Shown piece by piece: positions 41,614 through 49,887 of a DNA stretch of 64,000 nucleotides. The stretch comes from Hyphomicrobium sp. (lineage in GTDB: Bacteria; Pseudomonadota; Alphaproteobacteria; Rhizobiales; Hyphomicrobiaceae), in contig JAEUME010000020.1 of the NCBI GenBank assembly GCA_016793445.1, positions 186,001 to 250,000 of the forward strand. Direction: 5' to 3'. How positions within the stretch are numbered: position 1 is the first letter of the stretch; each line of letters begins with the position of its first letter. The notes beneath the pieces were generated by a model. The model ran no database searches. It had not been told where the DNA came from and worked only from the letters and a program-made list of their open reading frames with translations. Position numbers and translations under genes: made by a program.

Positions 41614-44067
41614 CTACGGCTTCGCATCCGCTGTCGGCTCTGGTTCCAATTTGAACGTCAGCTTATCGATTTTGCCGGTGAACTTGAACGGCGCATCGTA
41701 GCGATACTCCAGCAGCGCGACCCCGGTGCGGGTATCCTGGCCAACATCGAAGGTCTCATCCTCCGGGAATGTAACCGGAGTTCCGTGTTCAAATGAGTTT
41801 TTCGCCACTATCTTACCGTTCACGTAGAGCACGCCCGTTCCGGCTTTGCCCAAACCCGGCTCGTCAGGTTTGAAATCGAAAACGATCGTGTGCTTTCCAG
41901 CTTCGAGTTCCGGCCCTTCCCACACAGTGCGTTTAAGGTCGAGCAAGTTATAGAGGAACACCACTTTGCCGCGACCGATGCCAAACTCGCCCTTGCTAAG
42001 GAACAAGCCATATCCACCAAAGCGGCCGCCCTCCGTGACGATCATCCCTTCCGCACCTCCCTTGGGGATCTCGACCTCGGCGGTGATGGTGTAGGCTTTG
42101 TTGAGAATGTTCGGCGCCGCGCTCTTTGGCACACCGCTGAGGTCCCCCGAATACGTGAATTCGGTGCGCCCCGCCGTCAGGCTCGGACGCGGCGTGTTCC
42201 AACGTGCAAGCGTTGTATTGTCGAGCGGCAGCACATTGTACTTCTTCGCCTCAGCGTAAAAGAGTTCCTGCATCTGCTTGAGCTTGTCCGGCATCTTTGC
42301 GGCAAGGTCGTTGAATTGGGTCGGATCCTCCAGGACGTTATAGAGTTCCCAGTTGTACCCGGTGATTACATCCGGGGGCGTCTTGGTGCTGAGCTCCCAC
42401 GGGAGAGTCGCGGGCGTCGTGGCTGCCACCCATCCGTCATGGTAGATGGCGCGATTGCCGAGCATCTCGAAGTACTGCGTCTTGTGCCGGGTGGGCGCGT
42501 TGGCGTTTGCCTTGTCCCACGTATAGAGCATGCTAACGCCTTCAACGGGATGCTGCTTGATGCCGTTGATTACATCCGGCGCCGGGATGCCGGTCGCTTC
42601 GAGTATGGTTGGCACGATATCGACGACATGGTGGAATTGACGGCGGATGCCACCCACATCGTTGATATGACCGGGCCAGGACATCGCCACGCCCTGGGCT
42701 GTTCCGCCGAAGTGGGATGGTACCTGCTTCACCCACTTGAATGGCGTGTCCATCGCCCACGCCCAACCTGCTGCGAAATGCGGGAACGTGCGTTCTGATC
42801 CCCAGAACGGATACCAAAGAAACTGGTCTTTGACCGGCACGGGTACGCCATTGAAGGTCGTGAACTCGTTCGGTGTGCCGTTGAGCATACCCTCGGCGCT
42901 TGCGCCGTTGTCGCCTCCGATATAGATGATGAGCGTGTTGTTCAGTTCGCCGAGATCCTCAACGGCCTGGATGACTCGTCCGATCTCATGGTCGGCGTAG
43001 GCAAGGTAAGCCCCATAGACATCCGCTTGCCTGATGAAGAGCTTTTTCTCCTCCCAGCTGAGCGAGTCCCATTCGGGTAGTCCCTTCGGCCACGCCGTCA
43101 GTTGGGCGTTCTCGGGCATTATGCCCAGACGTTTCTGGTTGGCGAAGATCGTTTCGCGGACCTTGTTCCATCCCTCATCGAAGAGATGCATTTCGCTGAT
43201 CTTCTTGATCCACTCGGGCGTCGGATGATGTGGTGCATGAGTGGCGCCTGGCACGTAATAGACAAAGAACGGCTTGTCGGGCGCTATCTCCTTCAGTTGC
43301 TTCATGTACCCGATGGCCTCATCCGCCATCGCAGTCTGCAAATTCCAGCCGGGATTATTCTGGAACGGGTAAATCGCCGTGGTGTTGCGGAACAGGTTCG
43401 GTTGCCACTGGCTGGCATCGCCACCGACGAAGCCGTAGAAATATTCAAAGCCCATTCCGTTTGGCCATTGATTGAATGGCCCGGCCTGGCTCGACTGGTA
43501 GGAGGGCGTGTTATGGTTCTTGCCGAACCACGACGTTGCGTAGCCGTTCTCCTTGAGGATCGTCCCGATGGTACCTTTCTCGATGGGAATGATTGAATCG
43601 TACCCCGGATAACCGGTTGCGACTTCGCCGACGACCCCGAAACCGACCGAATGATGGTTGCGTCCCGTGATCAGGGCCGCCCGTGTTGGTGAGCAGAGCG
43701 AGGTCGAATGGAAGTTCGTGTATCGCAATCCGTCCCGTGCGATGCGATCCATCGCAGGGGTTGGGATGACGCCGCCGAACGTGCTCGGCGCACCAAAACC
43801 CTGGTCATCGGTCATGATAAGCAGCACGTTGGGTGCGCCCTTGGGCGGCACAATGCGGGGCGGCCACCAGGGCTGCGACTCCGAAGCCTTTTCTTTGATT
43901 ATCCCACCGAATGCCGGAGCGGGCGGCGGAAGTTGTTTGCCGTCAATGGTGGTGGTGGCGCCGGCAGATCCGGGCTCGCCCGCCGTTTGCTGCGCTCCTG
44001 CAGGACAAACACAGGCGATGAGGGTCGTAGCTGCGGCAAACATCAAATGAAGATGTTTCAAGCTCAT
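41614..44067 (-). CDS. Arylsulfatase, exported, long form (downstream copy)
   Basis: An 817-residue type I sulfatase that hydrolyses sulfate esters in the periplasm. Signal peptide 1-25. Metal-site Asp-87/Asp-88 lie in NVLLIMTDDQGFG, and Cys-125 in SLCSPTRAALITGRNHH is the residue to be converted to formylglycine. The catalytic core runs to about 560; a C-terminal beta-sandwich of about 200 residues (from RTEFTYSGDLSG) may bind substrate. Start at 44067 follows GGGAGGAGCTC. No formylglycine-generating enzyme gene is in the window. Paralogue at 45861-48389. Confidence 0.93.
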   Translation of the reverse strand: MSLKHLHLMFAAATTLIACVCPAGAQQTAGEPGSAGATTTIDGKQLPPPAPAFGGIIKEKASESQPWWPPRIVPPKGAPNVLLIMTDDQGFGAPSTFGGVIPTPAMDRIARDGLRYTNFHSTSLCSPTRAALITGRNHHSVGFGVVGEVATGYPGYDSIIPIEKGTIGTILKENGYATSWFGKNHNTPSYQSSQAGPFNQWPNGMGFEYFYGFVGGDASQWQPNLFRNTTAIYPFQNNPGWNLQTAMADEAIGYMKQLKEIAPDKPFFVYYVPGATHAPHHPTPEWIKKISEMHLFDEGWNKVRETIFANQKRLGIMPENAQLTAWPKGLPEWDSLSWEEKKLFIRQADVYGAYLAYADHEIGRVIQAVEDLGELNNTLIIYIGGDNGASAEGMLNGTPNEFTTFNGVPVPVKDQFLWYPFWGSERTFPHFAAGWAWAMDTPFKWVKQVPSHFGGTAQGVAMSWPGHINDVGGIRRQFHHVVDIVPTILEATGIPAPDVINGIKQHPVEGVSMLYTWDKANANAPTRHKTQYFEMLGNRAIYHDGWVAATTPATLPWELSTKTPPDVITGYNWELYNVLEDPTQFNDLAAKMPDKLKQMQELFYAEAKKYNVLPLDNTTLARWNTPRPSLTAGRTEFTYSGDLSGVPKSAAPNILNKAYTITAEVEIPKGGAEGMIVTEGGRFGGYGLFLSKGEFGIGRGKVVFLYNLLDLKRTVWEGPELEAGKHTIVFDFKPDEPGLGKAGTGVLYVNGKIVAKNSFEHGTPVTFPEDETFDVGQDTRTGVALLEYRYDAPFKFTGKIDKLTFKLEPEPTADAKP

Positions 44068-44180
44068 GAGCTCCTCCCAAAAATAGACACACGCAAAAAC
44101 TAGACACACGCAAATGACTGGTTAGCGCAAATGATGCGACCTCAGACTGCGCAACCGCGGTCGCCGATCGCGTAACGCTC

Positions 44181-45728
44181 TTAACCCACCAGCTCGATCT
44201 CGCCCGGCCGCCACGTCTTGTCGAACCACGGTTCTAAAGGCCCGTAGAGGCGCAGGAGCGTGTTCCAACCTTTTCCGGGCACTGTTTGCACCCAGTTCTT
44301 TTCCTTCCCAGGCGGCGGCTTCGGGCCGAAAAACACGTCCACCGATCCGTCGGAGTTGACGAGGAGACCCTTGGTCTGGCTGCTCACGCTCGGGAAGCGC
44401 TGATCGGTCTGGATCATCGACCGCGTCTGATTGCTGTATAAGATCACCGACCAGAAATCCTTGACCGGAATATTCGGCGGCAGGTGCAGCCTATAACTCT
44501 TGCCGCCATCTAGCGGGTTTCCTTTTACATCACGACAGGTCCAAGCATACTGCGACCCGCGGCCGACCATTTTCTCTTCCATGGCCGGCGTAACGCCCGT
44601 GGCTAAGAAGTAATAGAAAGCGTAGGCGTCGAGGTTCAGGACGCCGGGTTGACTTTGGAACCGATACCCACCGACGAATGGCAGCTGCCAATTGCTGTCT
44701 TCGTAGTAGTAGCCGTCCTTGTGGCGCCAATGGAATGTAAGCGCGCGCGCCGTTGCATCACCGACGCCGGCAGCTTCGGTTAGGATCTTCGTCATGCGCG
44801 CATCAGGCGCAAACGGCTTGCCATGTTCAATACCGATCGATGCGTAGTAACCCATGCGAATCTGGTCGAGAGACTCCGGCGGTTCTTCTTGAACAGCTTG
44901 ATCAAGCAGCTGCCAGAACTCGAACCCGGCCGGATTGATGATGTTGAATGGCTTGCCTGATACATCGACATATTTGAGCGCCGGCGCGGGTTTGTCCTTA
45001 TCGGCCAGCGGGTAAATCTTGGTGAACTTCTTGACGAGATCGATGCCGGGCTTGGGGTCGCCGTCAACCAGGAAGCTGCGCCACGGTATCCAAAGATTGT
45101 AGGTCGGGGACCGAACCACATGATACCCATCGGGAACGTCGCCCTTATAGCCGGGCGGGAGCAGCAGATACTTGCCTCCTTCACCCTTGTCCGGTCCGGT
45201 GATACCAACGTCGATGACCCAGCGGAACCAAATGTCGTTGAAGCCGCCCAGCACATTGGGCGGAACCTCGAGCACGAGCGGGCCGTCCTTGAGGTTGACC
45301 CATCCCCAGCTGTAGACGGTATTGTCGTTGAACGTCAGACCGATGGTCCGGGAGTCCACCAACTGCTCCCAGATCGGAATTGTCTGGTTGGCCGGCCCCA
45401 GGGTCAGGCACGCATTGCGGTCGGCGACCTGGCTGGCGGCCGGGATAGCGAGAAGATATGCCTGCACGGCACGTTGAAAATCGAGATTATCGAGAAGCTT
45501 TTCGGCCGTCGCCTTGTCCGGGAAGCCGTCGAAGAATTGCAGCGTGCCAAGGCGTGTCTCCACCTTGTCCGGCGATGCGATCCCGGGCGGCATCGGGGTG
45601 GAAAACTTCATGGTGGGGTCGGCTGGCTCGCCCGTGAGCACTTGAGCCAGTGCTGTCCCCGGTGTCGTTCCTGCAGCTGCGATTGCCGCCAATGTGCCGG
45701 TTTGCAGTAGTTCGCGTTTCGTCAGCAT
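44181..45728 (-). CDS. DUF1254/DUF1214 domain exported protein
   Basis: A 515-residue protein with a leader MLTKRELLQTGTLAAIAAAG. The DUF1254 half includes RAVQAYLLAIPAASQVADRN and NDNTVYSWGWVNLKDGPLVL; the DUF1214 half has WRHKDGYYYEDSNWQLPFVG and NIPVKDFWSVILYSNQTRSM, then ENWVQTVPGKGWNTLLRLYG. The family is widespread, secreted and uncharacterised; it may be a carbohydrate- or lipid-binding protein. Here it lies between two arylsulfatase genes on the same strand, so it probably serves the same substrate. Confidence 0.9.
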   Translation of the reverse strand: MLTKRELLQTGTLAAIAAAGTTPGTALAQVLTGEPADPTMKFSTPMPPGIASPDKVETRLGTLQFFDGFPDKATAEKLLDNLDFQRAVQAYLLAIPAASQVADRNACLTLGPANQTIPIWEQLVDSRTIGLTFNDNTVYSWGWVNLKDGPLVLEVPPNVLGGFNDIWFRWVIDVGITGPDKGEGGKYLLLPPGYKGDVPDGYHVVRSPTYNLWIPWRSFLVDGDPKPGIDLVKKFTKIYPLADKDKPAPALKYVDVSGKPFNIINPAGFEFWQLLDQAVQEEPPESLDQIRMGYYASIGIEHGKPFAPDARMTKILTEAAGVGDATARALTFHWRHKDGYYYEDSNWQLPFVGGYRFQSQPGVLNLDAYAFYYFLATGVTPAMEEKMVGRGSQYAWTCRDVKGNPLDGGKSYRLHLPPNIPVKDFWSVILYSNQTRSMIQTDQRFPSVSSQTKGLLVNSDGSVDVFFGPKPPPGKEKNWVQTVPGKGWNTLLRLYGPLEPWFDKTWRPGEIELVG

Positions 45729-45860
45729 ATGAAGACTCCGATGGGAGAAAATCTGGTTAGTAGCAGGGCGGGATGAGCGCTAGAGCAGAGGCTCACTATG
45801 TCGGCGTGCCATTTCGGCTCCCGCATCCGGCCTCACGCTTCTCGGTTCATCAAGCTCGGA

Positions 45861-48389
45861 TCAGTCGCCGTTGGCCTTCTCGTGCATGGCCGCCTGCAAT
45901 TTCTTTATGTCGTCGGGCGACAATTGCGGACGGTCGACCTTGATCTTCAGGCTGTGGAGCGTGGCGGTCAAAGCGAACGGCGGCCGATAGTCGGCATCGT
46001 TCACCCCGGTGAGCGTGTCCGAGCCGATGTCGAAGCTCTCATCCCACTGCAGGATCATCGGCAGCGTCTTTTCCATCTTCTTGCTGGCAACGTCCTTGCC
46101 ATTCACCTTCAATGTCCCGGTGCCCGGTTGGCCGATACCGCTGAAGTTGTTGAATGCGAGGGTGCCCGGCCCTTTTCCTTCGTACTTGAAGTCGAACTCG
46201 ACCGTGTGCCGGCCCGGCGGCAACGCGTCGGGAGCCTCCCACTTGAGCCGCTCGAGATCGACCATGTTCCAGAGGAACACAGGCTTGCCCTTGAGCAGGT
46301 AGAAACCGTAACCGGCAAACCGCCCGCCCGAGGTCAGGATCATGCCCTCGGCACCGCCCTGCGGGACGTCGACGTCCGCAGTGATCGTGTAGGAGGTGTT
46401 CAGCAGCAGCGGTGAGTCGCCTTGCGGCAGACCGACCATCGGCCGCGTATAGACGAATTCGGTGCGCCCGGCGGTGATGTTGGGACGGGGAGCGACGATA
46501 CGCGAGGCCACGGAGGCATCCAGCGGAAACACCTCGTACTTCCTGGCCTCCGCGATGAACTTCTCCTTCAGCTCCGTGACCTTCTCCGGATGCTTGGCCG
46601 CAATGTTCTCGGACTGGCTGAAGTCCTCGTTCAGGTTATAGAGCTCGAGGACTTGGTTGTTCAGAGGATCGGGATTGGCAGGACCGAAGGCCTGCCAGGG
46701 CGCGCGGTTGACCTTCGTGCTGAGGAACCAACCGTCGTCATACAGCGCCCACTGACCCATCATCTCGAAGTACTGAGTCGTGTGCCGCGAGGGAACCTTC
46801 GCGTTCGCTGCGTCGAAGGTGTAGAGGAAGCTCGTGCCCTCGATCGGCTTCTGCGCGATTCCATCGACCATTTCGGGCGCGCGGACACCAGTGGCCTCCA
46901 GGATCGTCGGGACCACGTCGATCACGTGGACGAACTGCTCGCGCAGGCCCCCCTTATCCTTGATGTGCGCTGGCCATGACACGACCATGTTCTGGTTGAT
47001 GCCGCCGAGCGCCGAGGCATTCTGCTTGAACCACGAGAACGGCGTGTCGAAGGCCCAGGACCAGCCGGCCGACATGTGATTGTAGGTCTGTTCGGTGCCC
47101 CAGACGTCGTAGAACTTCATCTGCACATCGATAGGCAGTTCGTTGAGGCCGTTGAAGAACGCGACTTCGTTGGGCGTGCCCATTGGCCCGCCTTCGGCGC
47201 TGGTTCCGTTATCGCCGTTGATGTAGATGATCAGCGTGTTGTCGAGCTTGCCGAGGTCCTCGAAGGCCTGGACAACGCGGCCGATCTCAGAGTCGGTGTA
47301 GGCCGCGTAGGCGGCGAAAGTTTCAACTTGGCGAATGAATAGCTTCTTCTCATCCGCGGAGAGCTGGTCCCAGGGCTTCAGGATGTCCTTCGGCCACGGT
47401 GACAGCTTGGTGTCCTTCGGGATTACGCCAAGCCTCTTCTGGTTCTCGAAGATGCGTTCGCGCAGCTTCTCGTAGCCATCGTCGAAGAGCTTCATGGCGC
47501 GTATCTTTTCCGCCCACTCCTTGGTGGGATGGTGCGGGGCGTGCGTGGCACCAGGCGCGTATTTGATGAAGATCGGCTTGTCCGGCTGGATTTGGTGCAT
47601 GCGGGTCATGTAGTCGATGGCGTCGTCCGCCATCGCCGTGACCAAGTTCCATGTACCGGCCGGCTTGCCCTCGAACGGATAAATCTGCGTCGTATTTCGG
47701 AACAGGTTCGGCTGCCACTGGTTGGCGTCGCCGCCGACGAAGCCGTAAAAGTATTCGAAGCCCAGTCCGGTCGGCCACTGGTCGAAGGGGCCGGTCTGGC
47801 TCGCCTGGAATGCGGGCACGTTGTGGTCCTTGCCGAACCACGACGTGTTGTAGCCGTTGTCGCGAAGGATCCGTCCGATCGTGGCCTTATCCCGGTCGAT
47901 GATGCTGTTGTAGCCGGGGAAGCCGGTGGACTGTTCCGAAATTACGCCGAACCCGGCCGAGTGGTGATTGCGCCCCGTGATCAGAGCGGCGCGGGTCGGC
48001 GAGCAGAGCGCGGTGGAGAACACACGATTGTAGCGCAGGCCCTCATTGGCGATGCGGTCCATGGTCGGCGTTGGAATGACGCCGCCGAAGGTGCTCGGGA
48101 CGCCGAAGCCGGCATCATCGGTAATGATCAGCAATATGTTTGGGGCTCCTTTGGGCGGCACGACTCGCGGCCCCCACCACGGGGTCGATTGGAGAGCGCC
48201 GTCCTTAATTGCGCCACCGAACTTCGGGTCCGGCGGCGGGAGCTGTTTTCCGTCGATGGTGGTCGTGGCGCTGGGAGAACCCAAAGTGCCCGTGACTTGC
48301 TGAGAAACCGCGGTCCCCGATCCAGCCATGAGAAATAGCGAACAGAAAGCAACGAGCTTATTACATCTTGAATATGCGACACCGATCAT
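45861..48389 (-). CDS. Arylsulfatase, exported, long form (upstream copy)
   Basis: An 842-residue type I sulfatase, paralogue of 41614-44067 throughout its length. Signal peptide about 1-30. Asp-91/Asp-92 (NILLIITDDAGFG) bind the metal and Cys-129 (ALCSPTRAALITGRNHH) is the formylglycine precursor. The core ends near 590; a beta-sandwich tail (TEFVYTRPMVGLPQGDSP, LKVNGKDVASKKM) follows. The start at 48389 follows GGGAGGCTTTC. First gene of the run 48389 to about 41224; the divergent AraC gene starts 205 bp away, with a repeated operator between them. Confidence 0.93.
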   Translation of the reverse strand: MIGVAYSRCNKLVAFCSLFLMAGSGTAVSQQVTGTLGSPSATTTIDGKQLPPPDPKFGGAIKDGALQSTPWWGPRVVPPKGAPNILLIITDDAGFGVPSTFGGVIPTPTMDRIANEGLRYNRVFSTALCSPTRAALITGRNHHSAGFGVISEQSTGFPGYNSIIDRDKATIGRILRDNGYNTSWFGKDHNVPAFQASQTGPFDQWPTGLGFEYFYGFVGGDANQWQPNLFRNTTQIYPFEGKPAGTWNLVTAMADDAIDYMTRMHQIQPDKPIFIKYAPGATHAPHHPTKEWAEKIRAMKLFDDGYEKLRERIFENQKRLGVIPKDTKLSPWPKDILKPWDQLSADEKKLFIRQVETFAAYAAYTDSEIGRVVQAFEDLGKLDNTLIIYINGDNGTSAEGGPMGTPNEVAFFNGLNELPIDVQMKFYDVWGTEQTYNHMSAGWSWAFDTPFSWFKQNASALGGINQNMVVSWPAHIKDKGGLREQFVHVIDVVPTILEATGVRAPEMVDGIAQKPIEGTSFLYTFDAANAKVPSRHTTQYFEMMGQWALYDDGWFLSTKVNRAPWQAFGPANPDPLNNQVLELYNLNEDFSQSENIAAKHPEKVTELKEKFIAEARKYEVFPLDASVASRIVAPRPNITAGRTEFVYTRPMVGLPQGDSPLLLNTSYTITADVDVPQGGAEGMILTSGGRFAGYGFYLLKGKPVFLWNMVDLERLKWEAPDALPPGRHTVEFDFKYEGKGPGTLAFNNFSGIGQPGTGTLKVNGKDVASKKMEKTLPMILQWDESFDIGSDTLTGVNDADYRPPFALTATLHSLKIKVDRPQLSPDDIKKLQAAMHEKANGD

Positions 48390-48505
48390 TGAAAGCCTCC
48401 CGCGCTTGACTACAGCAGCGCGCGCAGGCGGAGCAAAACGCCCCTGGCAGGACCCATGCACTGCTTACGATGCGGAAGTCATCTCATAAAACGCGGACCA
48501 AGATC

Positions 48506-48542
48506 TTGACATTTTGGGACACAGATTTGACAGTTTGGGACA
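48506..48542. promoter_or_regulatory. Direct repeat TTGACA-N-TTTGGGACA, 21 bp apart
   Basis: TTGACATTTTGGGACA at 48506-48521 and TTGACAGTTTGGGACA at 48527-48542 differ at one base and are exactly 21 bp apart, two helical turns. They lie between the divergent sulfatase (48389) and AraC (48595) starts. Such tandem sites are typical for AraC-family proteins; each copy also contains a -35-like TTGACA. Confidence 0.75.
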
Positions 48543-48594
48543 ATCAGCCATGTACTGGGTATGGCTCGTCACGCGGGACGGTGGGAGCGAAGGA

Positions 48595-49686
48595 ATGGCA
48601 AATTCTCGGAAACCCGGGATCCGGAAAACGCTGGGCGGTAACGGCACACCTGGAAAAATCAGTCCTCGCCGCCCATCGCCGCTCAAGGGCGGGTTCATCC
48701 GTGTCAGCGTCGCGACGGCAATCCCCGGACTCTTGAGGGAATACGGTCTCGATCCAGGGAAGGTCCTCATTGAAGCGGGTATCGAGCCCCGCCTTATCGA
48801 GGACCCCGACAACGTCATCCCGTTCGCCACGATGGGTAGGCTGATCAACTTTTGCGCGACGAAAACGAGGTGCCGGCATTTCGGACTTCTTGTGGGGCAA
48901 CGCGGCGGTGTGTCATCTCTGGGTACCGTTGGATTGCTCATCAGGCAGGCTCGCGACGTCGGTTCGGCCCTTGATGACCTCGTTCGCTATCTGCATTTGC
49001 ATGACCGGGGCGCCGTACCCCGGTTCGTTGTCCGCGGCAGCATGGCGACGCTCGCCTACACCATCTCCGAGCCCCGTCTGGAAGGAGCCGACCACATTGC
49101 CGACGCCGCCATGGCCGTCACCATGAACATCATGCGCAGTCTGTGCGGACCGGACTGGGTTCCGAGCGAGGTCCGCCTGCCGCATCGAAAACCGGCATAT
49201 GCGGCGCCACTGCAACGGTTTTTTCACGCCCCCATCAAGTTCGACGAGAAAGAAGCTGCCCTGGTATTCCCCGCGAAAGTGCTCCAGCAGCCGCTCGCCG
49301 GCGCGGATGCAGATCTGCACCGCCATCTCCTGAATTATGTGCAGCAACTCGACGCCGCGTCGGACGCCGACGTCGTCGACCAGATGCGTCGTATACTACG
49401 TACGCTGGTGCTCAATCACCAAAGCTCTGCAGAACAGCTCGCGCAACTGTTCTCGGTCCACCGCCGCACACTGAACCGGCGGCTGAGACAGCAAGGCACA
49501 GCCTTTCACCTCCTTCTTGAGGAAACGAGGTTCGAACTCGCCTCGCAGATGATGAGCGAGACCAGCATCCCGCTGGCCCAGATTGCCGCTCTGCTCAATT
49601 ACTCCGAAGCGAGCGCGTTCTCACGCGCCTTTCGGCGTTGGTCCGGCATGACACCGACAGAATGGCGGAGGAGGCATGGACGATAG
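48595..49686 (+). CDS. AraC-family regulator with arabinose-binding-like domain
   Basis: A 363-residue regulator. The N-terminal domain (about 30-215) follows the pattern of the PF12625 family (VATAIPGLLREYGLDPGKVL; HFGLLVGQRGGVSSLGTVGL). The C-terminal helix-turn-helix reads AEQLAQLFSVHRRTLNRRLR, then LAQIAALLNYSEASAFSRAF, RRWSGMTPTEWR. The start at 48595 follows GGAGCGAAGGA. It is divergent from the arylsulfatase run and is likely to bind the 21-bp-spaced repeat at 48506-48542. Confidence 0.9.
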   Translation: MANSRKPGIRKTLGGNGTPGKISPRRPSPLKGGFIRVSVATAIPGLLREYGLDPGKVLIEAGIEPRLIEDPDNVIPFATMGRLINFCATKTRCRHFGLLVGQRGGVSSLGTVGLLIRQARDVGSALDDLVRYLHLHDRGAVPRFVVRGSMATLAYTISEPRLEGADHIADAAMAVTMNIMRSLCGPDWVPSEVRLPHRKPAYAAPLQRFFHAPIKFDEKEAALVFPAKVLQQPLAGADADLHRHLLNYVQQLDAASDADVVDQMRRILRTLVLNHQSSAEQLAQLFSVHRRTLNRRLRQQGTAFHLLLEETRFELASQMMSETSIPLAQIAALLNYSEASAFSRAFRRWSGMTPTEWRRRHGR

Positions 49687-49887
49687 CTGCTCAGCTTGTT
49701 CGGGGAGCGCCATGGCTTGGGGCAGGCAGGTCAGGAGCATCAATAGCGGACCGGCCCTTACCAGGAGGATTGCGTGCGGCGTCCTTGATAGTTTGACAAA
49801 GTATGCCAAGCTGACCTGATGGCCGTTGATAAGCCAATTCTCAATAATCCCGCGGTTTCACAGCACGCGTGAATTTGGACGTTGCGC

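Noticed and set aside
47529..48338. Plus-strand open frame of about 270 codons in the upstream arylsulfatase
   Set aside because: Antisense to a gene with complete sulfatase motifs; no independent support.
49793..49808. Third copy of the TTGACA-N-TTTGGGACA site before the octaheme cytochrome
   Set aside because: Only about 10 of 16 bases agree, there is no second copy 21 bp away; more likely a chance -35-like TTGACA.
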